Assembly (NCBI GenBank): GCA_963575645.1
Contig: OY754467.1
Coordinates: 2,666,001-2,730,000, forward strand
Direction: 5' to 3'
Length of the DNA: 64,000 nt
From: Xanthostigma xanthostigma
Taxonomy: Eukaryota > Arthropoda > Insecta > Raphidioptera > Raphidiidae
In this document: one piece after another, positions 10,831 to 22,170 of the stretch
Numbering within the stretch: the stretch's first letter is position 1
Layout of the letters: each line of letters opens with the position of its first letter
The notes under the pieces: model-generated
Told to the model about the DNA's origin: nothing
The model's database searches: none
The model's input: only the letters and a program-made list of their open reading frames with translations
Translations under genes and position numbers: made by a program

Positions 10831-11800
10831 CACCATTGCACAACGTTGTACGGACGTTATACGTGCATTGCAACGTTTCGTTACACTTCGAATCTCATTA
10901 ATCGTTTTGTTATGAGTATTTAAACAATACGTAGAAAAGAATTAGACAGAAAAAAGTCGTGCTCTGCAACAGAACCTTGTCTCATTTAGCCCAGCATCTG
11001 GACGCACAGTACATATGTTCCGGGGTTGAAAAGCCCTCTCATCCAATCCGGTCACTTATTTGATGTCCCGGACGTCGATTGACAGACTGACTGAAATATG
11101 AAACGAACTACCTTCAAATCAAAGTGTATAAAAAAAAATAGCAAACCTCAACATGCATTGATGTACGCGATTGCCACTTTACTCAATCGACATGTATTTA
11201 TTTTGTGCTCCACATGATTTTTTATTGGGAGCTGGCTCCGTGCGCTCCGCTCACTAAAAAGAGTCGCTCAGAGCGAGTCGTTCAAAGGAGCGACACTAGA
11301 CAGTGAGCACTACACAAGAATGCAGACTGCAGAGGTGTGAACTGTCATCATGCATGCTCAGGAGTCTCTTAGCATTGCACAGCACAGTACACGCACTCAG
11401 CTCTGAGCTCATTTTAATATGATTCTGATCTTATATTATTCGCATTTCGGATAAACTATAAAGTATAATAAAAGCTTATATAATGTTTATTGTTACAATA
11501 TTATATCTTTGTCAACGACGTCAATGTAAATGGTTTAAGTCACTGTAAGCACACTTACAGTGTGTCATTCAACATTAAATGACTCAGCAAAGATAACTCC
11601 GTACGTGCAAAATCCACTAGTGTCTCTGTGGCCTGTGCTGTGTGCGCTCTGTAAATGTGCGCATGCAACAGTACATAATAGCTCAGCACAGAGCAATGGC
11701 GCTCGGAGTGAGCTAAAAGATTAGCGTTCTTAAATATTGTGTTTACAGTAATAAAAATACAAGTCTTGTTTAATTTAAATATCAGTTCGAATATGACCGA
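10831..11800. other. Unassigned stretch, partly GC-rich
   Basis: 11230-11420 and 11570-11720 are richer in G+C and in GCTCAG/GAGC words (GCTCCGCTCACTAAAAAGAG, GAGCAATGGCGCTCGG). These look like the two subterminal parts of an old element, but no clean termini can be read. Confidence 0.35.
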
Positions 11801-12257
11801 CAATTGGGCTTCTGAATGAAATTTTTTTTGTCATAAATGGAAAGATCGTATATAAGTCTTATAACAAAACTATTTTTCTTTTTTTTATTTTCGTTATAAT
11901 TCAAAAGTTATATCAAATTAAAAATAAATTTTTGTACCCAGTTCCGAGAACGCGCCGACATTTCCCGAACATAATGTGACGTCATAATGTTTTAGTCAAT
12001 ACACATGTAGAAGCCATTGATAGTATACTGCGTATATACATTTTACCATTATGACGTCACAACTGTCAAAAACAATTTTAGTGCGTTTGCAGTCACGTGA
12101 TTTTTTTAAATATTTTATCAATTTTAAATTGCTTATAATTAATTTAAAAAAAGTTTTTTGAAAGTTTTTCGCATCGATTATCAATATTATTTATAATAAA
12201 GTTTTAAAATACAATAAAAAAATCGATAATTATTTTTTTTTATCAAAAGCCTAATTG
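11801..12257 (+). mobile_element. MITE family F, copy 2 (CRE-bearing)
   Basis: 457 bp, in direct orientation to copy 1 and differing by a handful of substitutions and short indels, so both are young. It keeps both TGACGTCA sites. The flanks of the two copies are unrelated, which argues for two insertions, not a segmental duplication. Confidence 0.75.
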
Positions 12258-12649
12258 ACGAAAGCCTGTTTAAATTGACAAGATGGTCGGAAATTCGCTT
12301 TCCATTTAACATTTTTCGGCCACTAGATTTTCCTATAATTTGGGTTTACCCCCATTTCTGGTGCCATTTTAACAAATCATTGACTAATTATTTCATTAAC
12401 CGGTTTTCAGTCAAACTAAATTTTTGAGAACAATAAATACGGTCGCTTAATTTATTGATCATTGTTGTATTGTTATGTAATCTACGGCCAACAGTCGAGG
12501 CCGATCACAAAGCCTTGTGAACAATGCGCACGTTTACGTCACAATATCGTCTACAGCTATGTTCAGGTGCGTTCGCATTTGTATACCTAACGTCATAGTG
12601 CTCTACTTCAACCCATTGGTCAGAGGCAATAAGATCGACTGTCTCGGCT
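12258..12649. other. Unassigned spacer
   Basis: About 390 bp with no repeat match. A short frame beginning at 12517 has no family features. Confidence 0.35.
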
Positions 12650-12900
12650 TAGTCGAGGTCAGCAGTCGGGATTTTTGGAGTTTTTGCGTTTTTTTGCCAG
12701 AGCGCCCTATGTTTTAGAGGTCGCTGAACACGATGGTGAGGGTTACACAATTTATTTTTCTCGGCAACCCCTTCAAATTGGCCGCCCTGAATTACACTCC
12801 TTAAAAGAAAATTGTAAAAAAAATCTTACACAACAATATTGTAGGAAAATTAATTCTCTACAAAAAATTTTTCTTATTTTTTTTCTGTAAATGTGATACT
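12650..12900. repeat. Repeat family J, copy 1
   Basis: Shares TCGAGGTCAGCAGTCGGGAT, GCTGAACACGATGGTGAGG and GGAAAATTAATTCTCTA with 38465-38595 and 39186-39400. There an unrelated element (I3) interrupts it. It ends where MITE B2 begins. Confidence 0.6.
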
Positions 12901-12904
12901 TTAA

Positions 12905-13604
12905 GGAGGTTGATGCGTTACAGTCCCAATCAAAATCTAAATGAAAACTTTTCCATAATAATTTTTTACAAAAGGTTATAAGTCGATGATACCAATAAAT
13001 TATTGTCATCAAGGCATAAATAAATAATTTTTTTAATATTAATTAATTATTTCAGTATTTTACTTAATGGACTAACTTTTAAATTTTTTGTACAAAGTTA
13101 GGTTAGAAATAATAAATTTGTGTAAATATCTGTATTTTACATATTTTTTGCAGTAAATAATTAAAAAAAATTAGAAGTAATTAAAATTAAAATTAAAAAA
13201 AGTTGCAAATTAAGTTAAAAACTTAAAATTGTTAAAATTGTCAAGAATAAAAGTCCATAATCGAAAAGTGCTAAGGTTTAATAATTTTTGTTTTTATTGA
13301 TTAAAAGTCTCCTAATTAATTTAGAAAAAATATTAAAATATGCGTAAGGCATCGATGCTTTACATAGTTAGTTTTCGGAACTGCTAACATTATTTGGTTA
13401 TTTTCAAAAAATTAAAATGTACCGTTTGCATGCTAGGTTGACATATTTTCCATAAGACATGTAAAAGTTTTTTTTAAATTTTTAACTTTATAAATCTCCT
13501 AATGATTTTGGATTTTTTACAGAAAATTTTGTCATAAAAAAATCTATTAAAAAAAACTTTATTTCAGATTTTTTTCATTATCTTCGTAAAACGGCTCAAC
13601 CTCC
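12905..13604 (+). mobile_element. MITE family B, copy 2 (TTAA-flanked)
   Basis: 700 bp, same orientation as copy 1. TTAA at 12901-12904 and 13605-13608 flank GGAGGTTGATGCGTTACAG and the inverted GGAGGTTGAGCCGTTTTACG. Non-coding. Confidence 0.75.
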
Positions 13605-13722
13605 TTAAGAATTATAGGCCTTCAAAGATAATCATTTATGGAAATTGTGTTCAAAATTTTTTACAATTTTTTTCCAAGGGGAAAATGAGTTTTATTGGTG
13701 TGGTAGCTATGGAAATCATTAA

Positions 13723-13807
13723 TGCATTACAAAAAATCGTTCCACATAAAATGCAACATGGACCGGGCCTATGTTGCATTTTATGTGGAACGATTTTTTA
13801 TAATGCA
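13723..13807. repeat. Near-perfect 37-bp-arm hairpin
   Basis: Arms 13723-13759 and 13771-13807 pair with a single mismatch around an 11-nt loop (GGACCGGGCCT). The stem includes AAAAATCGTTCCACATAAAA. The size, 85 nt, is in the range of animal pre-miRNA hairpins. The near-complete pairing fits a small foldback transposon or siRNA source better. I see no second copy in the window. Confidence 0.7.
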
Positions 13808-13857
13808 AACATCATTTTTAATCGGAAGTCTAACAACCTAAATACTTCTACAATAAA

Positions 13858-14040
13858 TAAAATTATCGACCTATTTATCAGACAATATATTAACAAAAAA
13901 TATTAATAATACATTAACGTTTCGATCCGGATTTGGATCTTCTTCAGAACGGATCTAAAAATATATATAAAAAAAAAAAAAAAATTGGTCGATAATTTTA
14001 TTTATTGAAGAGTTCTAATCAGACGTTAATCAAAGATCTA
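13858..14040. repeat. Foldback element FB, copy 3 (inner arm lost)
   Basis: Keeps ATTATCGACC...CAGACAATATATTAAC, ACGTTTCGATCCGGATTTGG, then ATCTTCTTCAGAACGGATCT. After an A run it keeps the outer right arm ATTGGTCGATAATTTTATTT and the ATCAGACGTTAATCAAAGAT tail. The inner right arm is deleted. Confidence 0.7.
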
Positions 14041-14690
14041 AATACTTCTAACTAGGAAAAAAAGTAATCTTTTTTTGTGGTGCCCCTTCTGTGGTAATAC
14101 TCTAGGTCGGTGCTTATTATGCTTTATTATAAATCCAACACTGATTCTTCGAGTCCAACTATTGCCGTTTGTAATTTGTCTAATGAACGTAACAATTTCG
14201 CGTATGTACGATAAATACACTTCCACACGCATCGTTTATTATTATTTACTAATGTTTGAATACATGTAGAAAGGCCTGTCTCCTTGTATTGATTAGGCTT
14301 CCCAGTTTATATACATAATAACTAGGTGTATATGTAGCAAAATACAATGTACACTAAAACTAAACAAAACCCCATTCTCACTGTCCTTTACAGTTGCATG
14401 AGTTATGATTGTTTCTGTATCTATTTGTTTTAACTGATTAGCGGGTTACACAATTTGATTAAATTCGATACCTACACTAATCGATTAATTAATTATTAAC
14501 TTTCTATTCATGGCTTGTGATGGTTGATTTGGGGTGTTCTGTATATCCCGTTTTGACTTTTTGGTCGCGTTGTCTCTAAATTATAGCATTTCGTGCACCT
14601 CACAAAACTTTTCTGAGTTTATTTTTAAGGTTAGTTTCGTATAACTTACGTCAGTACTTTTTACTGTAAATATTCTCAACAGATTAAACG
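14041..14690. other. Unassigned stretch
   Basis: Left flank of the tandem array. No gene or dispersed repeat was recognised. Confidence 0.35.
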
Positions 14691-14699
14691 TCAATTTAT

Positions 14700-16810
14700 T
14701 GATTCACTTATGACTTTATCGATTTCGCGATTGTTTAGCGGAACTTGCCGCGCTGTATTGGCTGTAGTGTCGAACAACTTATCCCGTTGTTTGGTAATTG
14801 TCAAAATAAAATATCCCATAGTAATTTTCTTGTCGGGGCGTTTTATATGTAATTCGCGGCCATTTAGAGGAACTTGCCGCTCCGCATTGACGATGTCTTA
14901 CAACGTACTCCGTTGTTATATTGGGTATTCTACAGTAATTTTCTCATCGTGACTTTTATACAATTCGCGGCAGTTTAGTGGAACTTGCCGCTCCGTCGAA
15001 CAATACACTCTGTTCTTGTATTATATTATGTTTGTTACTGGACAATATAAATATTCCACTGTAATTTTCTCGTGGTGACGCTTATATAATTCGCGACCAT
15101 TTAGTGGAACTTGCCGCGCCGTTTGGCGATAGGGTCGAAAAACGTACGTGTTTTATTATGTATTCTGCAGTAATTTTCTCGTCGTGATTTTTATACAATT
15201 CGCGGCCATATAACGGAACTTGCCGCGCCGTTTAGCGATAATGTCGGACAAAGTATTTGTGTTATTATGTTGGTACTTGATATATATAATATGTTCTGCT
15301 GTTATTTTCTGGCCGTGACGCTTATATAATTCGCGGCCATATAGCGGAACTTGCCGCGCCGTTTAGCGATAATGTCGGACAAAGTATTTGTGTTATTATG
15401 TTGGTACTTGATATTATATAATATGTTCTGCTGTAATTTTCTGGTCGTGACTCTTGTATAATTGGCGGCCATTTAGCGGAACTTGCCGCGCCGTTTAGCG
15501 ATAGTGTCGGACAAAGTATTTGTGTTGTTATGTTGGTACTTGATATTATATAATATGTTTTGCTGTAATTTTCTCGTCGTGACTCTTGTATAATTCGCGG
15601 CCGTTTTAACGGAACTTGCCGCGCCGTTTAGCGATAGTGTCGGACAAAGTATTTGTGTTATTATGTGGGTACTTGATATTATACAGCGTGTCCCATTTTA
15701 ATGTCCCACCCCGGATAACTTTTGTCAGTGACCTTGAATGAAAAATTGTTTGGTACAAAAGTTGTACAACTTGGAGGGGGACATTCGATGGCACTAATAC
15801 TTTTGACCTTGGATATAAGGTTCAAGGTCATTCAAGGTCAACTTTGTTTTTTTTAATGGAACGTCCTATTTTTGACATCGGCAATCGATTGCGATTGAAA
15901 AAATATGAGACTTTTGTCTGAAACTTTTTTCGAGAACGGGCAAATTTTCTCAATTAATTTAGCCTTCAAAATTGAAAATTTTTGAATTTTCAACTCGAGA
16001 ATGATGAGATTTTCTTCAAAAACAATAGGGCTTTTCATATTTGCATACCAAACATCCTCCCAAAATTTTGTTTCAATCCGTTCATCCGTTCGACCTGTAT
16101 AGTGTTCACAGACTAACCGAATAACCGACTAACAGACAAACAGACGCACAGAGTTTAGCCCGTTCTCGAAAAAAGTTTCAGACAAAAGTCTCATATTTTT
16201 TCACGCGCAATCGATTGCCGATGTCAAAAATAGGACGTTCCATTAAAAAAAACAAAGTTGACCTTGAATGACCTTGAACCTTATACCCAAGGTCAAAAGT
16301 ATTAGTGCTATCGAATGTCCCCCTCCAAGTTGTACAACTTTTGTACCAAACAATTTTTCATTCAAGGTCACTGACAAAAGTTATCCGGGGTGGGACATTA
16401 AAATGGGACACGCTGTATAATATGTTCTGCTGTAATTTTCTGGTCGTGACTCTTGTATAATTGGCGGCCATTTAGCGGAACTTGCCGCGCCGTTTAGCGA
16501 TAGTGTCGGACAAAGTATTTGTGTTATTATGTGGGTACTTGATATTATATAATATGTTCTGCTGTTATTTTCTCGTCGTGACTCTTATATAATTCGCGGC
16601 CATGTAGTGGAACTTGCCGCGTCGTTTAGCGATAGTGTCGGACAAAGTATTTGTGTTGTTATGTTAGTACTCGATATAAGTACCTATAATATGTTCGGCT
16701 GTAATTTTCTCGTCGCGACTCTTGTATAATTCGCGGCCGTTTTAGCGGAACTTGCCGCGCCGTTTGGCGATAGTGTCGAACAACGTACCCCGTTGTCGTG
16801 TTGTTTTGTA
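14700..16810. repeat. Tandem array, 11 units of about 109-138 bp
   Basis: Each unit has the core GGAACTTGCCGC at 14740, 14869, 14980, 15106, 15215, 15346, 15479, 15611, 16477, 16609 and 16747. AATTCGCGGCCATTTAG precedes it. GTTTAGCGATAGTGTCGGAC follows, and then an AT-rich half including TAATATGTTCTGCTG. Inner units are most alike and outer ones diverge. The GC-rich core can fold (GCGGC with GCCGC). A 732-bp MITE interrupts it at 15684-16415. Confidence 0.85.
15684..16415. mobile_element. Foldback MITE N inserted in the tandem array (TA duplication)
   Basis: 732 bp, with arms of about 257 bp (15684-15940 and 16159-16415) that differ at only a few positions. Ends are CAGCGTGTCCCATTTTAATG, flanked by TA (15682-15683, 16416-16417). 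Removing the element and one TA restores GATATTATATAATATG, exactly as in neighbouring array units. The TA duplication puts it with the Tc1/mariner superfamily. The centre holds CATCCTCCCAAAATTTTG and CAATCCGTTCATCCG, words also seen at 18590-18660 and 19763-19797. Confidence 0.85.
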
Positions 16811-17366
16811 CTGGACATCATAGAACACACACATGCACAGGTGTATTGTGTGGCCTTTACAGTGAATATACATACATATTGCATTATCTATGTTTATTTA
16901 TCGCATTATATTATACACAGTCCCAATGCAATGAGAGACAGACTTTGTAATGAATCTGGTTTATTTAATTGATGAATAAAATAATTGAATTGAAATAAAG
17001 CTAATTAAAATTTAATACTGTGTATATCATATTCAAAATATTGTTTCAACCATGATTGGCTTACGATTATACACGGCTATCGTTACTATTTTAACAAAAA
17101 GTTGTTATGAAATAATCGACTGTGATGTTTGCAACACGTTTGGGTCCTCGATAAGTGAACTGTTTTGATCAATCGGCGAAAAATATTACGATTGTTATAA
17201 GCAATCATTATGAAAGAACAACTAGTAGTACGTGCGGCTTCGTTCGCGTCGTTTTCAAAGACATCTTGATAAGGCAAATAAAAAAATGATAAACGCGCAA
17301 TTATTTTTTTCGAAATCGACATTTTAGAAAAAAATATGTATTCCTATTTAAGTCTTGGAATTCATA
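16811..17366. other. Unassigned stretch
   Basis: No repeat match or coding exon was recognised between the array and the mariner derivative. Confidence 0.35.
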
Positions 17367-17368
17367 TA

Positions 17369-17939
17369 CAGTATGTAAACGCGTAAGGTGCACATAGGGA
17401 AATTAGCATTGGGAAAAAATACTTGGATCAGAGTTATCCATGACTGCATTAATTGTTATTTCTGTTGAATTATCGTGTTAATCTTGAGGATTTCTATTTT
17501 ATTTTGATTTATTTTTATTTTACTTTGCTTTTTTAATAATAAAAAGCTCTTATAAATCATATTTTAATTTTTTTGTACAAAAATAAAATAAATAAACAAC
17601 TCCATCTGTTTGGAAAGATTTCATTCAAAAATTGTCTGACTGGTATGACGTATGCGCGTTGGTAAATCAGTGACCCAATGTCTTGGTTCAACACGAATAG
17701 GCGGAGATATTTGATCTCGCACCATATTTAAGTATTTTTGGGAATGTAATGTCCCGTTAATAAAAAAATGTCCGATTATGTTGTAATCTTTTGAATATTT
17801 TTTTCGGTAGTATACACATTCATTTTGCAAAAGAATATTATCTGTCAAATTGAAAAACAAGATTTCAAGGCTCACTCTGATCCAGTCATTTTTTCCCAAT
17901 GTTAATTTCCCTATGTGCACCTTAAGTGTTTACATACTG
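17369..17939 (-). mobile_element. Defective mariner-type transposon G, copy 1
   Basis: 571 bp, TA-flanked (17367-17368, 17940-17941), with inverted ends of about 70 bp starting CAGTATGTAAAC and containing GGTGCACATAGGGAAATTA. The minus strand encodes a broken piece (17621-17920) with YNIIGHFFINGTLHSQKYLN and MVRDQISPPIRVEP. This resembles the segment between the first and second catalytic residues of Tc1/mariner transposases. The catalytic D residues are missing, so the element is inactive and would need a source element elsewhere. Confidence 0.75.
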
Positions 17940-17941
17940 TA

Positions 17942-18552
17942 TATATATTTTTTATAACTGTCATAAATACATACAAAATCTAAATGCTGACAAAAATAAC
18001 AAAAACAAACCTGTGTGAATTTTCGTCTCAAAGAATTCCCATTCGATGTATATCCCGAAAAAAAAAATTTCGGACTGATTCTGAAATTAAAAAAAAATTG
18101 TGTTAGCTAATTAGCTGTTTGCGTTTTTTTGGCGCCAGTGTTTTATGTTTGCGGGTACACATATATAGACAAATATTAATTTATTTGCATTACCAAAATA
18201 AGCGCATGCAATACGTCAACATAACACATCCCTGAGCCGAGGCAGATAGCCCGTAATATTGTTTTAAAAAATAAATTATGCGTAGGTATGTGCATTTAAT
18301 TGAATCAAGAGTATGTTGTAGCGGATCACTCTGTATATAAGGCACCCGTCGAATTCTTTAATATGCTTTTGAAATTGAGAATGCTTACAGAAAAAATTAC
18401 GCTGAATTCAATGATCTATATTAGGGGCCAATGCAATTATCTTTTTACCATTCCAAACCACAAGTGGGGAATGGTACTAGTTTAGGTCAAAAATCATTTT
18501 TCAAAAATTTTACAATATCTTTCCGTTTTGAGGTCCCCCGAATCCAAAAAAT
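17942..18552. other. Unassigned stretch
   Basis: AT-rich. GAGCCGAGGCAGATAGCCCG near 18235 is the only GC-rich patch. No assignment. Confidence 0.35.
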
Positions 18553-18690
18553 ATATTTTTGGAAAAACTCTGTGCGTCTGTAGTCTGTTTGTGAACACGA
18601 TACAGGTCAAACGGATGAGCGGATTGAAACCAAATTTTGGGAGGATGTTTGGTATGCAAATATGAAGAGCCCTATTGTTTTTGGGGAAAA
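18553..18690 (-). repeat. Fragment related to the centre of MITE N
   Basis: Reverse complement of the 16020-16160 segment: CTGTGCGTCTGTAGTCTGTT, CAAACGGATGAGCGGATTG, CAAATTTTGGGAGGATG and GGTATGCAAATATGAAGAGC. Terminal arms are absent. Confidence 0.55.
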
Positions 18691-19129
18691 TCGGCGCATG
18701 CGCAGAAGAGATATATGCTAAAACGGTATTTTTTATATAATAATGGTATACTTTTCATAACAGCTTATTATTCATTTTAACTTTTTCAAGAAAGTTTTGT
18801 TAAAAAATTTTTTTTCTAAACTTTATAGTTTCGGAAATATTTTGAAAATAAAAAAAAATCATCCGCTCTTTTGTTTTATGGATCTGTCAGAAATAAACTA
18901 GTTAGGCATGCTTTGATTAATTTTTACATGACGTGGAACATACTATGTAGACCATGGCAACAAATAGTTAATATCATATTGAATACTAGTCATTACCCGC
19001 GTCACCTCACGCGACATCAGAAATTTCATTTTCTTTATTATAATCAAATGTCAACATTTTTGAAGTTGGAATGGCCCCGTCGCCCAATTGGCTGGAATTA
19101 TTGACTCTCTTTTATAATATAAAAAATAA

Positions 19130-19214
19130 GTTTCTAGAAATAAACACGTGGGTCATTTAAAAAAAAGTACGTGGGACAATGACTGACCCGCGGGCCATAG
19201 GTTCGCCATCACTG
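19130..19214 (-). repeat. hAT terminal fragment
   Basis: Read on the minus strand from 19214: CAGTGATGGCGAACCTATGG, then CCCGCGGGTCAG, a common hAT terminus. The other end was not found, although the element may extend left to about 18860. Confidence 0.55.
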
Positions 19215-19531
19215 GTCTAGGAGCTAGGTAAGCGCGTATTTTGTGTTGCAGATATAGGTTTAACTACTTCACAACAAACTCTTGAGTTATAACTTTAATT
19301 ACACTAAAACATAGTGCGCATTACTTACATTACTGTGTTAATTAGTTAATTAATGAAATGATTAATCAATTGATTGGTCTGCCGGCTTTCGGTAATTAGT
19401 TTTAATTGAAATTCAAAGCCATTAATGACGACCGATCTGTAATAATCGAATTTCATCAAATTACATATTATAGCAGGTAGCCTGGTATCTCCCGTCTAAT
19501 GTACTAGGCAGCCTATGTGCATTATATAAAG
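19215..19531. other. Unassigned spacer
   Basis: Nothing recognised. Confidence 0.3.
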
Positions 19532-19534
19532 GCC

Positions 19535-19620
19535 GCTGCACACGAGGCTAGAAACGCCGCTAGATTCCTTGCTTGATTTGCCTATTGGTTTTCTTGATTG
19601 CTGTTATGTGTTATTATACC
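19535..19620 (+). repeat. Family E left-end fragment (copy 3)
   Basis: AAAGGCCGCTGCACACGAGG preceded by TATATA/TAA, continuing GCTAGAAACGCCGCTAG as in the 36124 copy. No right end. Confidence 0.6.
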
Positions 19621-19689
19621 ATTAGCGTAACTAGTATTATTTTCTAAGGGAGCCCGGAACCCCATTTTCTACTGCTTTATTTCACATAA

Positions 19690-20365
19690 AAAATTGGTTG
19701 TCTGTAAAGTCGGTTTACGGACGATAGTTTTACGTGATAACGTATTCCGTAATACATAACCTAAACCTCCCAAAATTTGGTTTCAATCCGCTTATCCTTG
19801 GTGTCGGAATGATAAGAAATGTCAAAAGTGACGTTTGCAACTGTCAAAGTATTATGTTCTAATAATAATTAGTTATTCCAATACTTAACTTAGAAGGCGT
19901 TGCAATTCACAAAATACTAATGTCAAAAAATTGAATTAAACATTAGAAATGCAGCCGTCTTCATGTTAAGACAAGACATACGTTTGCTTCTAATTTCCAT
20001 GTACGGCAAACAAAGACAACCGACCGCGTCGCGCCATGCATTACACAACATTGCATTTATACAGCTATTTTTCTATATAAATTTGTATAAAATATTTTTC
20101 TATATAAATTTGTATAAAAAAACTGTTTAGGCAAATTCTGTTACACGAAATCTATGTAAAATGTTCTCCTCTTTCGTTTAAGGCTGGTTTCAAACCGATC
20201 TGATTTAAATTGAGCGAGAAATTAGCAAAAAGCACGCACAGGGTCAGGCGGAACGTTACGCGTTATGCGTTACGCGTTACACTTTTTCGTACATGCAGCC
20301 GGTGTTTTATCAATTTATAAGATTGGTGATTCATCAATTTATAAGACGTTATTACGTCAAAAAAT
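19690..20365 (+). mobile_element. Repeat family I, copy 1 (about 675 bp)
   Basis: Starts TTGGTTGTCTGTAAAGTCGG and ends near ACGTTATTACGTCAAAAAAT. Short ACGTGATAACGT / ACGTTATNACGT words sit inverted near the two ends. It holds GCACGCACAGGGTCAGGCGG and CATGCAGCCGGTGTTT near the right end. A 27-bp direct duplication (TTTTTCTATATAAATTTG...) at 20069-20122 is absent from the otherwise very similar copy at 45430. Non-coding, superfamily undetermined. Confidence 0.65.
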
Positions 20366-20680
20366 TGAACTTCCCAAAAAAGCTATTTTAAAATGTAAAA
20401 TAATAGTTTTGAGGTCGTCTATAACTTTTTATGTACTTATTTCATTAAATTGGCGCCGAGCTCAAAACTTTATTATTTCACGCTTTTTAGTAGGCTTCTT
20501 TGATAGGCTCAATTTTTTTCAGGTTTTTTATTTTTTACTTTTTAGTGGTATATTTTGCACTTTATTTAACGTCATTATTATTTGATTACCAAACTTAAAA
20601 AAATTACTGAACCGATTTAAATAAAATTTATGTGGAACCACCATAAAGATACGCTCGATTAAATAGAAAAAGAATAATCT
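20366..20680. other. Unassigned spacer
   Basis: AT-rich with no signal. The 106-codon frame at 20265-20585 straddles the end of family I and this spacer, so it is chance. Confidence 0.4.
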
Positions 20681-20683
20681 AAA

Positions 20684-21281
20684 CTAGAGTGACCTGTGCG
20701 AATTATTCGCACTAAATAAGTATAATAATTATCACTTTACAAAATTATTTTTTAAATATGATTGCAGGTATTCAATTCGTTTCTAATTTTGCACACTGCT
20801 TATAACGTTCTTCTTTTTGTTGTATTACAATATGAAGCTCAGATGACAGATCGAAGAAATATTTTACTAAAATTGTCATATAGAGGCGCAAGTAGCAAAA
20901 GCGTTGAGCTAAGCCGCCAGACGGCATCATGCAGCATTGCTGTGACGTTGTTCAGCGTTGCTCGCTGTTTCAAAATTAAAGCCGTCAGATGCCAGTATGC
21001 AGTATTGTGTCTGTTGTATTACAATATGAAGGTCAGATGACAGATCGAAGTGTTGACGTTGTTTCAAAATTAAAGCCGTCAGATGACGGACGTTGTTCAG
21101 CGTTGCTGTATTTTAATTAATTTACAAAAACAAAAGCAATAATAAATTTTTTAGTTGTCGATGTCAGTAGAGCAAGCAATTATCTGTAAAATGATATATA
21201 ATTTATGTGGAGAAATTGTGAGGTTTTTTCTAAAAAGGGAGGCAAACATCTTAAACCTTAGCGTATTAATATATTATATGA
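20684..21281 (-). mobile_element. Non-autonomous Helitron family H, copy 1
   Basis: 598 bp. On the minus strand it begins TCATATAATATATTAATACG and ends with the perfect hairpin GTGCGAATAATTCGCAC, then AGGTCACT and CTAG. It is bordered by A at the 5' side and T at the 3' side, as Helitrons are. The interior has repeats of CATCTGACGGCTTTAATTTT and TCGATCTGTCATCTGA. No Rep/helicase coding. Confidence 0.85.
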
Positions 21282-21624
21282 TTGGTTCAAAATAAAAAAA
21301 AAAAAACACATTTTTTTCCAATACAATTTTCAAAGAAATGCTTAACTTCGGCGTTACACTGTATACTATTTACGAATGATTCCCCTTTGATATTGGCTAT
21401 AAATTTGAAATAATTACCGCACACGCGCGTCGTCCTTGTTCTGTCAGTTATATTGTGAAGAAACATAATAGCCGGAGCCCCAATTGTTTATTGCATTAAT
21501 AAACTTAATAATTAATTAAATTAAATAATTAAATTCGATTAACATTGTACGCTCGACTGGAGTTTCGTACACAATAAAACTTATTGGGAATATCCACATT
21601 ATTAATATACAGGAGGAAAGTTGA

Positions 21625-21628
<4 letters not shown>
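21282..21628. other. Unassigned spacer
   Basis: AT-rich, between Helitron H1 and a GA microsatellite. Confidence 0.35.

Positions 21629-21669
<41 letters not shown>
21629..21669 (+). repeat. (GA)n microsatellite
   Basis: About 20 uninterrupted AG units. Such runs bind GAGA-type factors in insects, but nothing here shows a promoter. Confidence 0.9.
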
Positions 21670-21673
<4 letters not shown>

Positions 21674-21737
21674 GTTTTGAAACTGACTTCTTAAAATTCG
21701 AGGAAATTTCAACATCTTTTTTCAAATTTATCGTTCA

Positions 21738-22170
21738 CTAGCGGTCCCGTCCGGTTTCACCCGGGTGTAAAAGAACGAATGGGGAAGGGAGGAGCATGAG
21801 TACACACATTCATCTTAGTTTACCGAGATGAGTTGTGTCTAAATTTCATGATGATCGGAGTTACCGTTCAAAAGTTTTTGTCGGTAAAAAGCAGTATTTA
21901 TACTTTTTTTAATTAATTAAATAAAATTTAAATAAAAAATGTAAGCCTTAGAAGAAAGCAATGTAGAAAATTAAAAAAAAATAAATAAAAATGTATTCGC
22001 TCTACGTGGGGCTCGAACCCACGACCCTGATATTGAGAGTCGCATGCTCTACCGATTGAGCCATCTGACGTTATGTACTTACAACGCTAATATGAGTACA
22101 TTTAGTTAGTGTATTTCACCTGAATAGAAGCTTATTTTTGAGATACATTTTGCAACATGCTTGCGATGTC
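21738..22170 (-). mobile_element. Helitron family C, copy 2 (5'-truncated, tRNA-carrying)
   Basis: Carries the CTAG terminus, CCCGGGTGAAACCGG hairpin and internal tRNA segment as in copy 1, and stops after CATTTTGCAACATG. The 5' Helitron end is missing. Confidence 0.75.
21998..22070 (-). pseudogene. tRNA-Lys-derived segment inside Helitron C2
   Basis: 73 nt. D arm GGCTCAATCGGTAGAGC and T arm GTGGGTTCGAGCCCCAC are intact. The anticodon loop reads CTCTCAA instead of CTCTTAA, and the acceptor ends no longer pair well. Confidence 0.75.

Noticed and set aside
9334-12257. Segmental duplication explaining the two family F copies
   Set aside because: Flanks of the two copies are unrelated, so separate insertions are more likely.
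14700-16810. CRISPR array
   Set aside because: Units are 109-138 bp of wholly related sequence without short unique spacers, in a eukaryotic setting. The 153-bp and 186-bp arrays fail for the same reason.
20762-21040. Frame of about 92 codons found in several Helitron H copies
   Set aside because: It lies in the non-coding interior with tandem CATCTGACGG words, and its length changes with indels between copies.
21629-21669. GAGA-factor promoter at the GA run
   Set aside because: No initiator, downstream element or exon nearby. Treated as a microsatellite.
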